From positions 1,163,001-1,227,000 of the forward strand of contig NZ_CP059576.1 in assembly GCF_014109825.1 (NCBI RefSeq): a stretch of 64,000 nucleotides of DNA. The letters run 5' to 3'. Positions 15,128 through 24,180 of this stretch are shown here, piece by piece. The stretch is from Legionella sp. PC997 (lineage in GTDB: Bacteria; Pseudomonadota; Gammaproteobacteria; Legionellales; Legionellaceae). The position numbers and the translations under genes were made by a program. Each line of letters begins with the position of its first letter. The stretch's first letter is position 1. The notes under the pieces are model-generated. The model saw only the letters and a program-made list of their open reading frames with translations. It was not told where the DNA came from and did no database searches.

Positions 15128-16579
15128 ATGAAACTTTCACATTTATTAAAACCTTGGATGCATCACATAAAATCAGATTGTATTGTTACCGGTCTGGAAA
15201 ATGACAGCCGTCGCATTAAACCAGGAGACCTGTTTATAGCTTATGCGGGTGCAGCAGCGGATGGCCGGTTTTTTATAAACAAAGCCGTTTCTGCTGGGGC
15301 TGTTGCAATTGCTTATGATCCCTCTCATTTTCCCAAGGATGCTATATTACCCCAATCAGTTCCTTGTATTCCTGTTCCAGAGTTAGCGACCCAGCTGGCC
15401 GCAATTGCCAAACAGTTTTATGATAGTCCTGGCAGTTCTTTAAATATAACCGGTGTAACTGGTACCAACGGCAAAACTACAATTGCATATCAATTAGCTC
15501 AAGCCCATCATTTATTAGGACAAGAAGCAGCTTATATTGGTACGATTGGACAAGGAAATGTTGATAAACTTCAATTATTGGATAATACCACCCCTGATTC
15601 CCTGTGTTTACAGAAGTTATTACATCAGTATAAGAATCAAGGTATCAGACAAGTGTGTATGGAGGTATCTTCACATGCCCTTGCGCAACATCGAGTTGAT
15701 GCTATTGAATTTAAGCAAGCTATATTCACCAATCTAACACTGGATCACCTAGATTATCATTTAACTATGGAAAATTATGCGGCCGCAAAAGCAATGTTGT
15801 TTGCCCGAGAATCATTGGATTGTGCGATCATTAACCAAGATGATACTTATCAAAGAATCATGGCAGCAGCAGTTAAGCCTCATGCAAAGAAATTAACCTA
15901 TGGAATACACCAGAATTGTGATGTAAAAGTCGTAGATTGGTCTATGGATATAAAGGGCACCGAAATAGAAGTGCACTCACCATGGGGACAACATCTATTA
16001 AGAATAAAAGCTCTTGGACAATTTAATATTTATAATAGCCTGGCTATATTTAGTAGTTTATTGGCTTCTGATTATCACCCTAGTAAGGTTGTAGATGTGA
16101 TGACACAATTAAAGGCAGCTCCTGGACGAATGGAAATTATTTCCCATGCACCCTATGTGCTGGTTGATTATGCCCATACCCCCGACGCTTTGGAAAATGC
16201 GCTACTCACGTTAAATCAATTGAAAAAAGGGCGTTTGTGGGTGGTATTTGGTTGTGGTGGTGACCGAGATAAAAGTAAGAGACCGGTAATGGGCGGGGTT
16301 GCAAGTAAGCTTGCTGATCAAATCATAATTACTAGTGATAATCCACGTACTGAAGATCCACAAATCATTGTTAATGAGATAGCACAAGGTATTACAAAAT
16401 CCTCCAATGTCATTAAACTGGTTGATCGTGAAGAAGCAATTGCTTATGCATTAAACGAGGCCGATGAAAATGATGTAATTTTAATTGCAGGCAAGGGGCA
16501 TGAGGCCTATCAACAGATTGGTTCGGTAAAACATGCTTTTTCCGATCAAGATGTGGTAAAAAAATTGATTCAGAAATAA
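15128..16579 (+). CDS. murE: UDP-MurNAc-tripeptide synthetase MurE (meso-diaminopimelate adding)
   Basis: MurE adds meso-diaminopimelate to UDP-MurNAc-L-Ala-D-Glu in the cytoplasm. The start is set at ATG 15128, with AGGA eight bases upstream; the earlier ATG at 15062 lies inside a repeat copy and would add 22 residues unlike the family. The 483-aa product has the P-loop GVTGTNGKTT, the central ATPase motif with EVSSHAL and TNLTLDHLDYH, and the C-terminal DNPR motif (ITSDNPRTEDP) that selects meso-DAP over lysine. Usually murF and mraY follow in the dcw cluster; here the cluster stops and minus-strand genes follow. Confidence 0.96.
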   Translation: MKLSHLLKPWMHHIKSDCIVTGLENDSRRIKPGDLFIAYAGAAADGRFFINKAVSAGAVAIAYDPSHFPKDAILPQSVPCIPVPELATQLAAIAKQFYDSPGSSLNITGVTGTNGKTTIAYQLAQAHHLLGQEAAYIGTIGQGNVDKLQLLDNTTPDSLCLQKLLHQYKNQGIRQVCMEVSSHALAQHRVDAIEFKQAIFTNLTLDHLDYHLTMENYAAAKAMLFARESLDCAIINQDDTYQRIMAAAVKPHAKKLTYGIHQNCDVKVVDWSMDIKGTEIEVHSPWGQHLLRIKALGQFNIYNSLAIFSSLLASDYHPSKVVDVMTQLKAAPGRMEIISHAPYVLVDYAHTPDALENALLTLNQLKKGRLWVVFGCGGDRDKSKRPVMGGVASKLADQIIITSDNPRTEDPQIIVNEIAQGITKSSNVIKLVDREEAIAYALNEADENDVILIAGKGHEAYQQIGSVKHAFSDQDVVKKLIQK

Positions 16580-16630
16580 TTTTTTATAAATTTATAAAGA
16601 TGAGTTTGCGAAAGGGAATTTTTAGTATTT

Positions 16631-16722
16631 TATAGCCTGGGGTGAAACGCAAATCCGGAGACTAATCCTACTTGCTACTGGTGTAGAATTTCCAGATTCC
16701 CCTGCGCTTCGCCAGGCTACAC
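16631..16722. repeat. Dispersed palindromic repeat, copy 6
   Basis: TAGCCTGG (16633-16640) and CCAGGCTA (16712-16719) form the outer arms. Inside are AAATCCGGAG and CCCCTGCGCTTCG. It lies between convergent murE and the first Hbp-like gene, and may serve both as a transcript end. Confidence 0.65.
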
Positions 16723-16728
16723 ATTTTA

Positions 16729-17145
16729 CTAATGAGCTTTATGTATATATTGTTTGAACTTCATAGGTGACATTTCTTCATAGTCTTTTATTGCTACTGC
16801 AAAAAGATCTGGATCATTTGTTTCGTAGAGGCATACTATTTCATCACCTTGACCTGACTCTGGAATCCCTGGAGCAGTCAAATCTGCTAAAATGTCATTA
16901 GTGATTTCTATAGTTTCTTCTTCAGATTTTGCTTCTACAGGCCCAATAGCAAATCCCCAGCTCGAAGAAGTATTGTAATGGTTGACTGAATAACCAATAT
17001 AATAATTATAAGCCAGTTGCGAAGCCATTGTAATTCCTACCGATTGAATATCACTCAATTTAGGGCAGACAGGTTCTTCGGCAAAAGCAGATCCGGTGAG
17101 TACTAAGGCAACTGCAGCTGAGGTTAAAGTAACTCTTAAAGACAT
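16729..17145 (-). CDS. Small secreted protein, Hbp-like paralogue A
   Basis: The 138-aa product has a clear signal peptide (MSLRVTLTSAAVALVLTGSAFAEE, cleaved near residue 22). The mature protein has two cysteines (CPKL near the N-terminus and IVCLYE near the end) that probably form a disulfide. It aligns over its whole length with the next gene, sharing WGFAIGPV, the TPGxP segment and MKxKQY.xKAH. The family appears to be the Legionella-restricted DUF4949 group, in which the L. pneumophila hemin-binding protein Hbp is placed. I recall that link from memory and have not tested it. No heme-binding motif can be read directly. Confidence 0.65.
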   Translation of the reverse strand: MSLRVTLTSAAVALVLTGSAFAEEPVCPKLSDIQSVGITMASQLAYNYYIGYSVNHYNTSSSWGFAIGPVEAKSEEETIEITNDILADLTAPGIPESGQGDEIVCLYETNDPDLFAVAIKDYEEMSPMKFKQYIHKAH

Positions 17146-17221
17146 AGTATTTACTCCTTGTTAAATCTAATTATTCCAAATCAATTCAAATTTCTGTGAA
17201 CTCTGAATATCAAATTTCTAT

Positions 17222-17632
17222 TTATTTATGCGCTTTTAGTAAGTACTGTTTTAATTTCATTGGGCTGATTGCGTAATCTCTTACCGCAACAGAATAAACA
17301 TAGGGATTGCCTGTGTCATATAAACAAACTAATGTGTCATTATCCAGTTCTAAAGGAAATCCAGGAGTAGCCATGTTATTTAAAATTTCATTTGAAACAT
17401 CTAAAGCATCATCTTCTGTATCTGCTTGTACGGGTCCAATAGCAAAGCCCCAAGTAGCTGAGTTGAATTGACCGATAGAGAAACCAATGAAATAGTTAGT
17501 ACCGATCTGTTGAACTTCTGAGAGTCCTTCAGCTTGAAGATCATTCAGATTGGGACAGGCGTTATTTGCGAAAGCAGAACCAGCAAGAACGAACGCTGCT
17601 GCTAAGGTTGATAATTTTACTCCTAAAGACAT
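17222..17632 (-). CDS. Small secreted protein, Hbp-like paralogue B
   Basis: This 136-aa tandem paralogue of the preceding entry has the same architecture: signal peptide MSLGVKLSTLAAAFVLAGSAFA, mature start NNACPNL, a central SATWGFAIGPVQA and a late LVCLYDTGNP cysteine. The two genes are 76 bases apart and each has its own leader with a Shine-Dalgarno, so they may be expressed separately or together. Copy B is upstream in the direction of transcription. Periplasmic or secreted location is inferred from the signal peptide. The relation to hemin-binding Hbp is from family memory. Confidence 0.65.
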   Translation of the reverse strand: MSLGVKLSTLAAAFVLAGSAFANNACPNLNDLQAEGLSEVQQIGTNYFIGFSIGQFNSATWGFAIGPVQADTEDDALDVSNEILNNMATPGFPLELDNDTLVCLYDTGNPYVYSVAVRDYAISPMKLKQYLLKAHK

Positions 17633-17761
17633 AACACATACTCCTTTGTTTTTTTAAAAATCCGAAAAAGAGTACCATTTGATCTCCTAATTTACAATGG
17701 ACACGTTTGGATTTAATAATGGACATCAAGGAATCAATTTGAACATTAATTGATTTGATTT

Positions 17762-18832
17762 TTATATATCAAGTAATAATTTGGTTTTATAATCCAAAAT
17801 TGAGTCAGCAAAGTATTGAGAAAAATCATGGCGTGTTTGGTGATTGGTACGTACGTTTAAGAATGTACTATTTTTGTCCGCAGCTTGTTTTAAGGCTAAT
17901 GTTTCGTTAAGAGGGTTGTAAATTTTTAAAATCGTGTCATACCATGGTTTGTCTTTTTTAAAGCTTAAAATTTGAGGCAAAGAAGGGACTGCAAATTGTG
18001 GTAGAGTTAACCCCGCGATGTGGTGCAAAGCCGAACTAACCATTGCAACTGCAGCATATTTCGCCTCCAGGCTATGGCCTGCAATATGGGGTGTACAGAT
18101 AGTCGATTTATCGATAATTCGTTTGTCAATCTTCGGTTCATTAAGGTATACATCAGTGCAATAAATAAATGGTTTTGTAGAATGGAGAAGTTCTTCCTCA
18201 TTAACAATTCCGCCTCGTGCCGCATTAATAATAACGCAACCTGATTTTAATTGATTGAGAAAATTCTGATTAATTAAATTAGTACTAGGATAGGGATGAG
18301 TATTATGTAATTCGGCGTGGATACATAGCAGATCCACTTGGTACAATTCCTCCAAACTGCAACTTTGAAAAGCATCGGGTTCACGTTCTGCTTTGAGAGG
18401 GTCATAAGTGATGGTTTTAAAATCGGCTGCTTGTAAACGTGCGGCGACTTTGGTTCCCACTTTCCCAAGTCCAATAATGCCTGCTTTATCCCCATGCATA
18501 AGATGCTGTTGTTCCAACAAAGCAAGACAGGCTACCACATAATCAGCAACCGCTTGCGCATTAGAGCCTTTTGCATCAATTATTTTGATATTTTGAGAAT
18601 CTAACCAAATGTGATCCAGGTGATCAGTACCACTACTGGCAGTAGCAACATATTGTAAACAATGATTTTTTAATAAAGATTGATTGACTTTGAGAGTAGA
18701 ACGACACAGGAGAACATCTTGTCCGGGAAGTAACTTAGTTATTTCATCGTGGTGATGATATTTCGTTAAGTTGAACGGATTAGGGAAAGCCTGGTCCAAT
18801 CCAGGAAGTGAGGCATCAGCAAGAACATTCAT
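17762..18832 (-). CDS. pdxB: Erythronate-4-phosphate dehydrogenase PdxB
   Basis: PdxB oxidises 4-phosphoerythronate in pyridoxal-5-phosphate synthesis. The 356-aa product is a D-2-hydroxyacid dehydrogenase: substrate-domain start [19 protein letters not shown]-binding [16 protein letters not shown], catalytic Arg in [13 protein letters not shown], Glu in VYLNEPKID and His in [13 protein letters not shown]. The starting segment and the C-terminal PdxB extension after about residue 280 separate it from SerA and related enzymes. Transcribed alone between the Hbp-like genes and the site-2 protease homologue. Confidence 0.92.
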   Translation of the reverse strand: MNVLADASLPGLDQAFPNPFNLTKYHHHDEITKLLPGQDVLLCRSTLKVNQSLLKNHCLQYVATASSGTDHLDHIWLDSQNIKIIDAKGSNAQAVADYVVACLALLEQQHLMHGDKAGIIGLGKVGTKVAARLQAADFKTITYDPLKAEREPDAFQSCSLEELYQVDLLCIHAELHNTHPYPSTNLINQNFLNQLKSGCVIINAARGGIVNEEELLHSTKPFIYCTDVYLNEPKIDKRIIDKSTICTPHIAGHSLEAKYAAVAMVSSALHHIAGLTLPQFAVPSLPQILSFKKDKPWYDTILKIYNPLNETLALKQAADKNSTFLNVRTNHQTRHDFSQYFADSILDYKTKLLLDI

Positions 18833-18898
18833 AGTGATATTTTTTCCACATCAAAATAGGCACTAAAATTTTGTGTTGAACGATCAAAACGTCACCAT

Positions 18899-19558
18899 TC
18901 ATATTTTAAAAATGGAGCTTAGTGCAATAAGCCCTAGATTGATTAACGGGTTCAGTATCATGCCCAGAACCCCTGTGAATACTAAAATAAGTAAAATAAA
19001 AAAACCATAGGGTTCTATTTTTTCGTAGGCCATAGCTTGTTTAGGGGGTAAAAGGCTACTGACTACTCGACTTCCATCTAGAGGGGGAATTGGGAGTAAA
19101 TTTAATGCGGCCAAAATTAAATTAATAAATATACCTGCTTGAGCTGTCGCGTAAAGAAAAAGCACCGCCATGGAAGTATTAGGATTTAAGATGAGCGCGA
19201 TTTTATCACAGGCAGCCCATATAAATGCCATAATAATATTTGCAAAGGGTCCAGCAAGGGTTACCAAAATCATATCACGTCGGGGGTGTCGAAATTGGTT
19301 CCAGTTAATAGGGACAGGTTTTGCATAGCCAATGACAAAATTAAATTGAGTTAAAACACCAACTAATAAAGGAATGAGGACAGTACCAATCGGATCAATA
19401 TGACGTAGAGGATTTAAACTTAATCGGCCAAACATTTTGGCGGTGGTATCGCCGCAACGATATGCAACGTAGGCATGCGCTGCTTCATGTAAGGTGATGG
19501 CAAATAATATGGGGATGGCCCAAATACATATTTTTTGAATTAAAGTAAATTCTATCAT
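18899..19558 (-). CDS. Site-2 protease family (M50) membrane metalloprotease
   Basis: The 219-aa protein has about five to six membrane segments. The first contains the zinc motif HEAAH (ITLHEAAHAYVAYRCGD). A later one contains the third ligand Asp in LNLLPIPPLDGSRVVSSL, corresponding to the NPDG-type motif of the S2P family. There is no PDZ or CBS domain, so it belongs to the minimal S2P group rather than RseP. Intramembrane cleavage of an unknown substrate is expected. In many bacteria this small S2P gene sits near trpS or scpA; neither is seen here. Confidence 0.9.
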   Translation of the reverse strand: MIEFTLIQKICIWAIPILFAITLHEAAHAYVAYRCGDTTAKMFGRLSLNPLRHIDPIGTVLIPLLVGVLTQFNFVIGYAKPVPINWNQFRHPRRDMILVTLAGPFANIIMAFIWAACDKIALILNPNTSMAVLFLYATAQAGIFINLILAALNLLPIPPLDGSRVVSSLLPPKQAMAYEKIEPYGFFILLILVFTGVLGMILNPLINLGLIALSSIFKI

Positions 19559-19797
19559 TAAAAAACTGACCCGTAATCAATGTATTCCGATTCTATCGAA
19601 TAGTGGCTTCTAATAACAAGTAAAAAGGAGCTAAAGTATCCTATCCTCACAAGGTCTCTCATTTTTAAAACTATTTTTTATTTTTATCATATGCAAAATC
19701 AACTTCAAGCTATTGATTAAATTGCAGTCACTAAGTTGATTGCTTGATCTATGCGTGATACTATTCTGGCCGAAAATTAACTAGTCTAGGAGACAAA

Positions 19798-20274
19798 ATG
19801 CCAATATTAAAAAAATTAGAGCCGGAACTTGTTAAGGCATTGGGCATAGTAAAAAATTTTGAAGAACAATACGAAACATTGCGTGTTAAGGGCAAAGATG
19901 AGTCGCTTAGAGATAATAAAGACGCTATTAAATACGTTGATGACGTAATTAAAAGATATAAATTAATCAAAGCCACATCTCCTTGCTCTTTAGACTTAAA
20001 AGAACAAAGAGAATCTTATCTTAAGTTATTGAAGAAACATGCCGCTGAAGTCACCGTGCTCTCCTTCTCTAAGCCAGAAGAGGTGGCTTCTCGACTTAAA
20101 GAACTAGATTTTGCTCCCGAAACAATTGACTCAATGATTAAAGGTATGGAACAAGCGGGAACTAATGAGGATACATGCATAGCAATTTTGGTATCAATAA
20201 TCACAAGTGAAATTACACTCGGAAGCTGCGGAAGAAATGAACATGGGCATCCTAGTCGTAGTTATCATTTCTAA
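19798..20274 (+). CDS. Unknown 158-aa soluble protein
   Basis: I do not recognise this protein. It has AGGAGA before ATG 19798, no signal peptide and no membrane segment. It appears mostly helical and charged (KDESLRDNKDAIKYVDDVIKRYK, EVASRLKELDFAPETIDSMIKGM). The C-terminus turns polar and Gly/His-rich (LGSCGRNEHGHPSRSYHF). It ends 21 bases before the 968-aa gene, so the two are probably co-transcribed and might act together. The string NKDAIKY also occurs in the 296-aa membrane protein at 2791. Confidence 0.65.
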   Translation: MPILKKLEPELVKALGIVKNFEEQYETLRVKGKDESLRDNKDAIKYVDDVIKRYKLIKATSPCSLDLKEQRESYLKLLKKHAAEVTVLSFSKPEEVASRLKELDFAPETIDSMIKGMEQAGTNEDTCIAILVSIITSEITLGSCGRNEHGHPSRSYHF

Positions 20275-20295
20275 TTTAGGCTTTAGGAATCCGTT

Positions 20296-23202
20296 ATGTT
20301 AGTGATGAAGGATTGTGCTATTGAGCCAGGGGATATTTTATTTGTAGTCTCAAATAGCGGTAAACCTTGGGTGCGCTTAAAACAGGCGGCCCAATCACTA
20401 ACTACGGCGGGCAATAAACATGGACATAAAGAAGTAGTTACGGTTTTTGTTTGTACCGGTAAAAATAAATATGGAGTCATCTGTCATAATTATGAACGAC
20501 AGCTTACCGTATCAACAGCAGAATTCATTAAAAATCTTAAAGAATGCACTATAGAAGAACTGACCTCATTACTTCTAAATTACTGCCATAAAGAGTTCAA
20601 TGAACTTCAAATAAAGAAAGTCCTAAAACATGGTGCTCAATGGATGAAGCGATTAGCTGCTTCAATGACTGGAAATGAGGATTCAGAGGAATTAATTGAG
20701 CGATTTCTTACTGCAACAAAAGAGCGAAAAGCAAAACTAATTCAATTACTCGTTACCTTCTGGCGGGCTTCAGGAGAAGCTGAAGTTCTTCCCGCGGTTC
20801 ATTCAAGCCTATTGGTGTTTAAACATACGGATAGTAATCAAAGAGAGAAATTTCTTAAAGCCTATCTACAGCAAGTTGAAGTGACTGCACAATTACGTAA
20901 ACAAGGAAAAAGTCGAACCAGTTTTTGGGCTGTGATTAAATCTCTTTTTCAATGGTCAAATCAGCAGGATAAAAAAGACAGAGACAGAATTGCTCCGTCT
21001 GATGCAACATTTTGTTCAAAGAACGTGATGCAAGTTTTAAATCAAGTGGACCCTAATCTTGTAAACAGAGGAAGATATGTTCTTCCTAAAACCCTGGAGG
21101 CAGGTCTTCGTGAAGCAACACAAAGTAAAAAACAATCAGCAGTAAATCAGGAACAGTTTGACGATTTTGAAGCGATGATTACAGCGCAAGAGCAACTTCT
21201 TCCTCCCTTTAGACTGCAAATTTTACCTGCAACTGGCACAGAGTTAATGAGTACATTATTAGCAGTGGTTGATAATGAAATTGAGCGTATAGAAAATAAA
21301 CCCTGGGGTAATGAAGAGGATAGAAAAAAAGCAACTGAGTTGAAACAATATCTTTTACCTTTTCGAGCCTCAAAATATCAAAAGTATCCCATAAATTTGC
21401 AGGTTGATACTGCTTTAAAGCTTATAGCAACCTTATTACCCATCCTAAAGAGGAAAACAGGTTGGTTGGGCGAGTGGTTTCCCGCCACTTCCTACGCCAA
21501 TGTGAGGGCATTTGCCCGTACCCAAGGAATTTTTGATGGAGACATTCGTCACACTTTGGAAAAGTTAGAGAGCGATGCTTCAATTAAAGGGGGTATGCAA
21601 GAGAATGAGGTTGATGATCTTGAACAAACCTCTACGCTTGATCTACAAGGGGAGGTGCAAGACGAAGAGATTGATAATGATCTTGAACCAACCCCTACGG
21701 GTCAAATTTATATTCTTTCTGATTGGTCATTTTCGAGTTGGTCAACGAATAAACGTAAGCTGATTTTAGAGCATATGCTTGAATTGCTTGCTGATGGACA
21801 TCAATTATATACCTGGGAAAATGGACAACTAATCCAAAAGAATAAACAGTCTCTAAAAAATGCCATCAATGGAAATGATTTTAATGATTTGCTGGCTTCC
21901 AAATTAAAACCCGCAAATCAGGGTACAATACTTGCGCAAGCTCAATATCAACACTTCGATACAACAAAAATTCATTTTCTTGATTATAAAGTCTGTCGAG
22001 AGTTAGCAGATGATCGGGAATCTTTTGAGACACATCTAGATCAGGTTGCTGCAATATTTTCACCAAAACTTGATGTGTATAATTTAAATCAAACCAAAGA
22101 AACAATTATCGATGTAGAGCTTGCAAATTCTGCATATGATCAAAAAGTACGATTAGAAATGCAGATCTTAAAAAAAGAAATCGCTACTCGAAACGCAATA
22201 AAACAAAAAACATACCAAAGTGGTATTGATACCCGGGCTTTCGTGTCCCAATCCTCCTATAGAGCACCTATATTTAAACCTGTTGATTTACTGACTAAAA
22301 CCCCATCCCCCAAATACTACCGAAATGAAGTATATTCTGAGCTGGTAATTCATAAAGATCCCTCATCTCCATTCCAATATTTTGAGTTAGTGGGAATGAA
22401 TGCCACCGAAAATTTGGTAAATATTAAATATGAGTTTCATCCTGAAGGAATAACAGACAAGCTAATTAATAAAAGAAAAAAAGAATCAAAACTAATTTTA
22501 TTTGAAGGCCAGAAAAAATTAAGTTTGACAGAAAATTGGCAGGCCTTGCCCTCTTTACATCCAGGCGAGATCTTATTGGATATCGCAATTAAAGGATTAA
22601 AAAAAGACGATGTTGAAATAAAGTACTCTAAGGAAAATCGGTTGCATTATATTCGCTTACTTAAACCCACGGCTGAGCCGCAAGAAGTTCTTACAAATTT
22701 ATTGCTTCGCATGCCCAAGCAGTATCGAGTAAATCCTATTTTTAATACGCTATCAAACTTATCTTCTGAGCATCAACAGATTCATCGCTTACTTATGAAA
22801 TATCTTAAGTTTGGTAGAGATCAGGGAAAACTACGTAATGCCATTGGCGTCACGGTACATAATGGTAATGAATATCTAGAGGAAGCAAGAAAATTAGGTG
22901 TGGCAAGTTGCCGGTTGAGAGCTATTGCTTTTAAGGAAGAAATGCAACGTTTATATCCCGAGATTCCTGTATGTATTGACGCTAATCCTGATCATTGTTT
23001 TATTGAGATGGAGATTGATGGTCAATGGGAGAGATATTGCCTGGGAGGGTATAGAGACACTCCCAGTTTAGTGGACTCAGCTATGGAGGATACTTTTGCC
23101 TCGCTACACTTTAATCCTAAACCACAATCTTTCTTTACCCCAAAAACGAAGCGGCAACCACAAATTGTGGATGACGAGATGTTTATTAACAATTTTGCTT
23201 AG
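20296..23202 (+). CDS. Large 968-aa protein with C-terminal transglutaminase-like domain, effector candidate
   Basis: I cannot name this gene. The C-terminal 150 residues look like a transglutaminase-like (papain-fold) core. A helical lead-in contains GRDQGKLRNAIG, Cys872 is in LGVASCRLRAIAFKEEM, His900 is in ANPDHCFIEMEIDGQW, and YCLGGYRD follows where the third catalytic residue is usual. The N-terminus (EPGDILFVVSN...GHKEVVTVFVCTG) weakly resembles a permuted NlpC/P60 domain. About residues 130-800 match nothing I know; there are acidic stretches near 435-460. There is no signal peptide or membrane segment. Size, lack of relatives and co-transcription with a small unknown gene are typical of Legionella Dot/Icm substrates, but translocation is inference only. 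Confidence 0.6.
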   Translation: MLVMKDCAIEPGDILFVVSNSGKPWVRLKQAAQSLTTAGNKHGHKEVVTVFVCTGKNKYGVICHNYERQLTVSTAEFIKNLKECTIEELTSLLLNYCHKEFNELQIKKVLKHGAQWMKRLAASMTGNEDSEELIERFLTATKERKAKLIQLLVTFWRASGEAEVLPAVHSSLLVFKHTDSNQREKFLKAYLQQVEVTAQLRKQGKSRTSFWAVIKSLFQWSNQQDKKDRDRIAPSDATFCSKNVMQVLNQVDPNLVNRGRYVLPKTLEAGLREATQSKKQSAVNQEQFDDFEAMITAQEQLLPPFRLQILPATGTELMSTLLAVVDNEIERIENKPWGNEEDRKKATELKQYLLPFRASKYQKYPINLQVDTALKLIATLLPILKRKTGWLGEWFPATSYANVRAFARTQGIFDGDIRHTLEKLESDASIKGGMQENEVDDLEQTSTLDLQGEVQDEEIDNDLEPTPTGQIYILSDWSFSSWSTNKRKLILEHMLELLADGHQLYTWENGQLIQKNKQSLKNAINGNDFNDLLASKLKPANQGTILAQAQYQHFDTTKIHFLDYKVCRELADDRESFETHLDQVAAIFSPKLDVYNLNQTKETIIDVELANSAYDQKVRLEMQILKKEIATRNAIKQKTYQSGIDTRAFVSQSSYRAPIFKPVDLLTKTPSPKYYRNEVYSELVIHKDPSSPFQYFELVGMNATENLVNIKYEFHPEGITDKLINKRKKESKLILFEGQKKLSLTENWQALPSLHPGEILLDIAIKGLKKDDVEIKYSKENRLHYIRLLKPTAEPQEVLTNLLLRMPKQYRVNPIFNTLSNLSSEHQQIHRLLMKYLKFGRDQGKLRNAIGVTVHNGNEYLEEARKLGVASCRLRAIAFKEEMQRLYPEIPVCIDANPDHCFIEMEIDGQWERYCLGGYRDTPSLVDSAMEDTFASLHFNPKPQSFFTPKTKRQPQIVDDEMFINNFA

Positions 23203-23283
23203 TAAGAATAGCTTAGGTTAATATTTTCAATGAAGTAAAAGTGTCAACAACCAAGAGAAGGATATCTAATAAAGTGGGGTATA

Positions 23284-24042
23284 ATGAGTAACCTATTCGA
23301 TGCGCATTTACATATTATTGATTTTCGTTTTCCTTTAGTTGCAAATCAATCGTATTTACCTAATGAGTTTACAGTTGATGATTATCTCAATATGGCAAAA
23401 CCATTGCGCATTATTGGTGGAGCAGTGGTTTCAGGATCATTTCAAGCATTTGATCAAACGTATTTGATAAATGCTTTAAACGCATTGGGCCCAAACTTTG
23501 TTGGAGTAACTCAATTACCTGCCACAGTAAGTGATAAAAAAATCATTGAATTGAATTCTCAAGGTATACGAGGTATTCGGTTTAATCTGAAACGAGGTGG
23601 TTCAGAACAATTAATCCATTTAAGTGCAATGGCACACCGAGTATATGAGATCGCCAAATGGCATGTAGAGTTGTATGTTGATCCTTCGGAATATATTGAG
23701 TTAGCCGATTTATTGCTGAGCTTACCTGCTGTGAGCATAGACCATCTGGGGTTATCTAAAAATGGGCTTTCAATATTGTTCAATCTCGTTGAACACGGAG
23801 TAAAGGTCAAGGCATCAGGATTTGGCAGGGTTGATTTTGATGTAGCAAAGGCACTCAAAACAATCGCCTCAATTAATCCCGATGCTTTAATGTTCGGAAC
23901 AGATCTTCCTTCAACACGCGCGCTATACCCTTTCAAAAAAGAAGACATTACTCTTATTAGGGATAGTTTTGATCCGTGGATGGCAAACAAAATTCTATTG
24001 ACGAATGCAGTTAATTTTTATCGTTTACAGCTTAAATATTAA
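23284..24042 (+). CDS. Amidohydrolase-2 family TIM-barrel metal hydrolase
   Basis: The 252-aa product has an amidohydrolase-type beginning, FDAHLHIIDFRFP, whose HxH binds a divalent metal. A later barrel strand has SIDHLGLSK, and the closing Asp is in LMFGTDLPSTR, all expected for COG3618-like hydrolases that act on lactones or decarboxylate aromatic acids. It is shorter than most members, but all metal ligands appear present. The substrate is unknown, and neighbours (unknown protein, amino-acid permease) do not help. It is cytoplasmic, and no clear Shine-Dalgarno precedes ATG 23284 (GTGGGGTATA). Confidence 0.8.
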   Translation: MSNLFDAHLHIIDFRFPLVANQSYLPNEFTVDDYLNMAKPLRIIGGAVVSGSFQAFDQTYLINALNALGPNFVGVTQLPATVSDKKIIELNSQGIRGIRFNLKRGGSEQLIHLSAMAHRVYEIAKWHVELYVDPSEYIELADLLLSLPAVSIDHLGLSKNGLSILFNLVEHGVKVKASGFGRVDFDVAKALKTIASINPDALMFGTDLPSTRALYPFKKEDITLIRDSFDPWMANKILLTNAVNFYRLQLKY

Positions 24043-24048
24043 AATATT

Positions 24049-24076
24049 CCTGGGTTACGTTGCCCCTTCACCCAGG
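24049..24076. repeat. Dispersed palindromic repeat, copy 7 (short)
   Basis: CCTGGGT (24049-24055) and ACCCAGG (24070-24076) pair around a 14-base loop seven bases after the amidohydrolase stop. It may act as a transcript end. Confidence 0.55.
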
Positions 24077-24180
24077 TTCTATTTGTAGCATTCTTAACTC
24101 TTTTAACCTAAATTAAAGTTCGTCTTTATTAAGATTTATTGAATGGTTACAATGGTTAAAAATTTTTAGGTTATAGGGAC

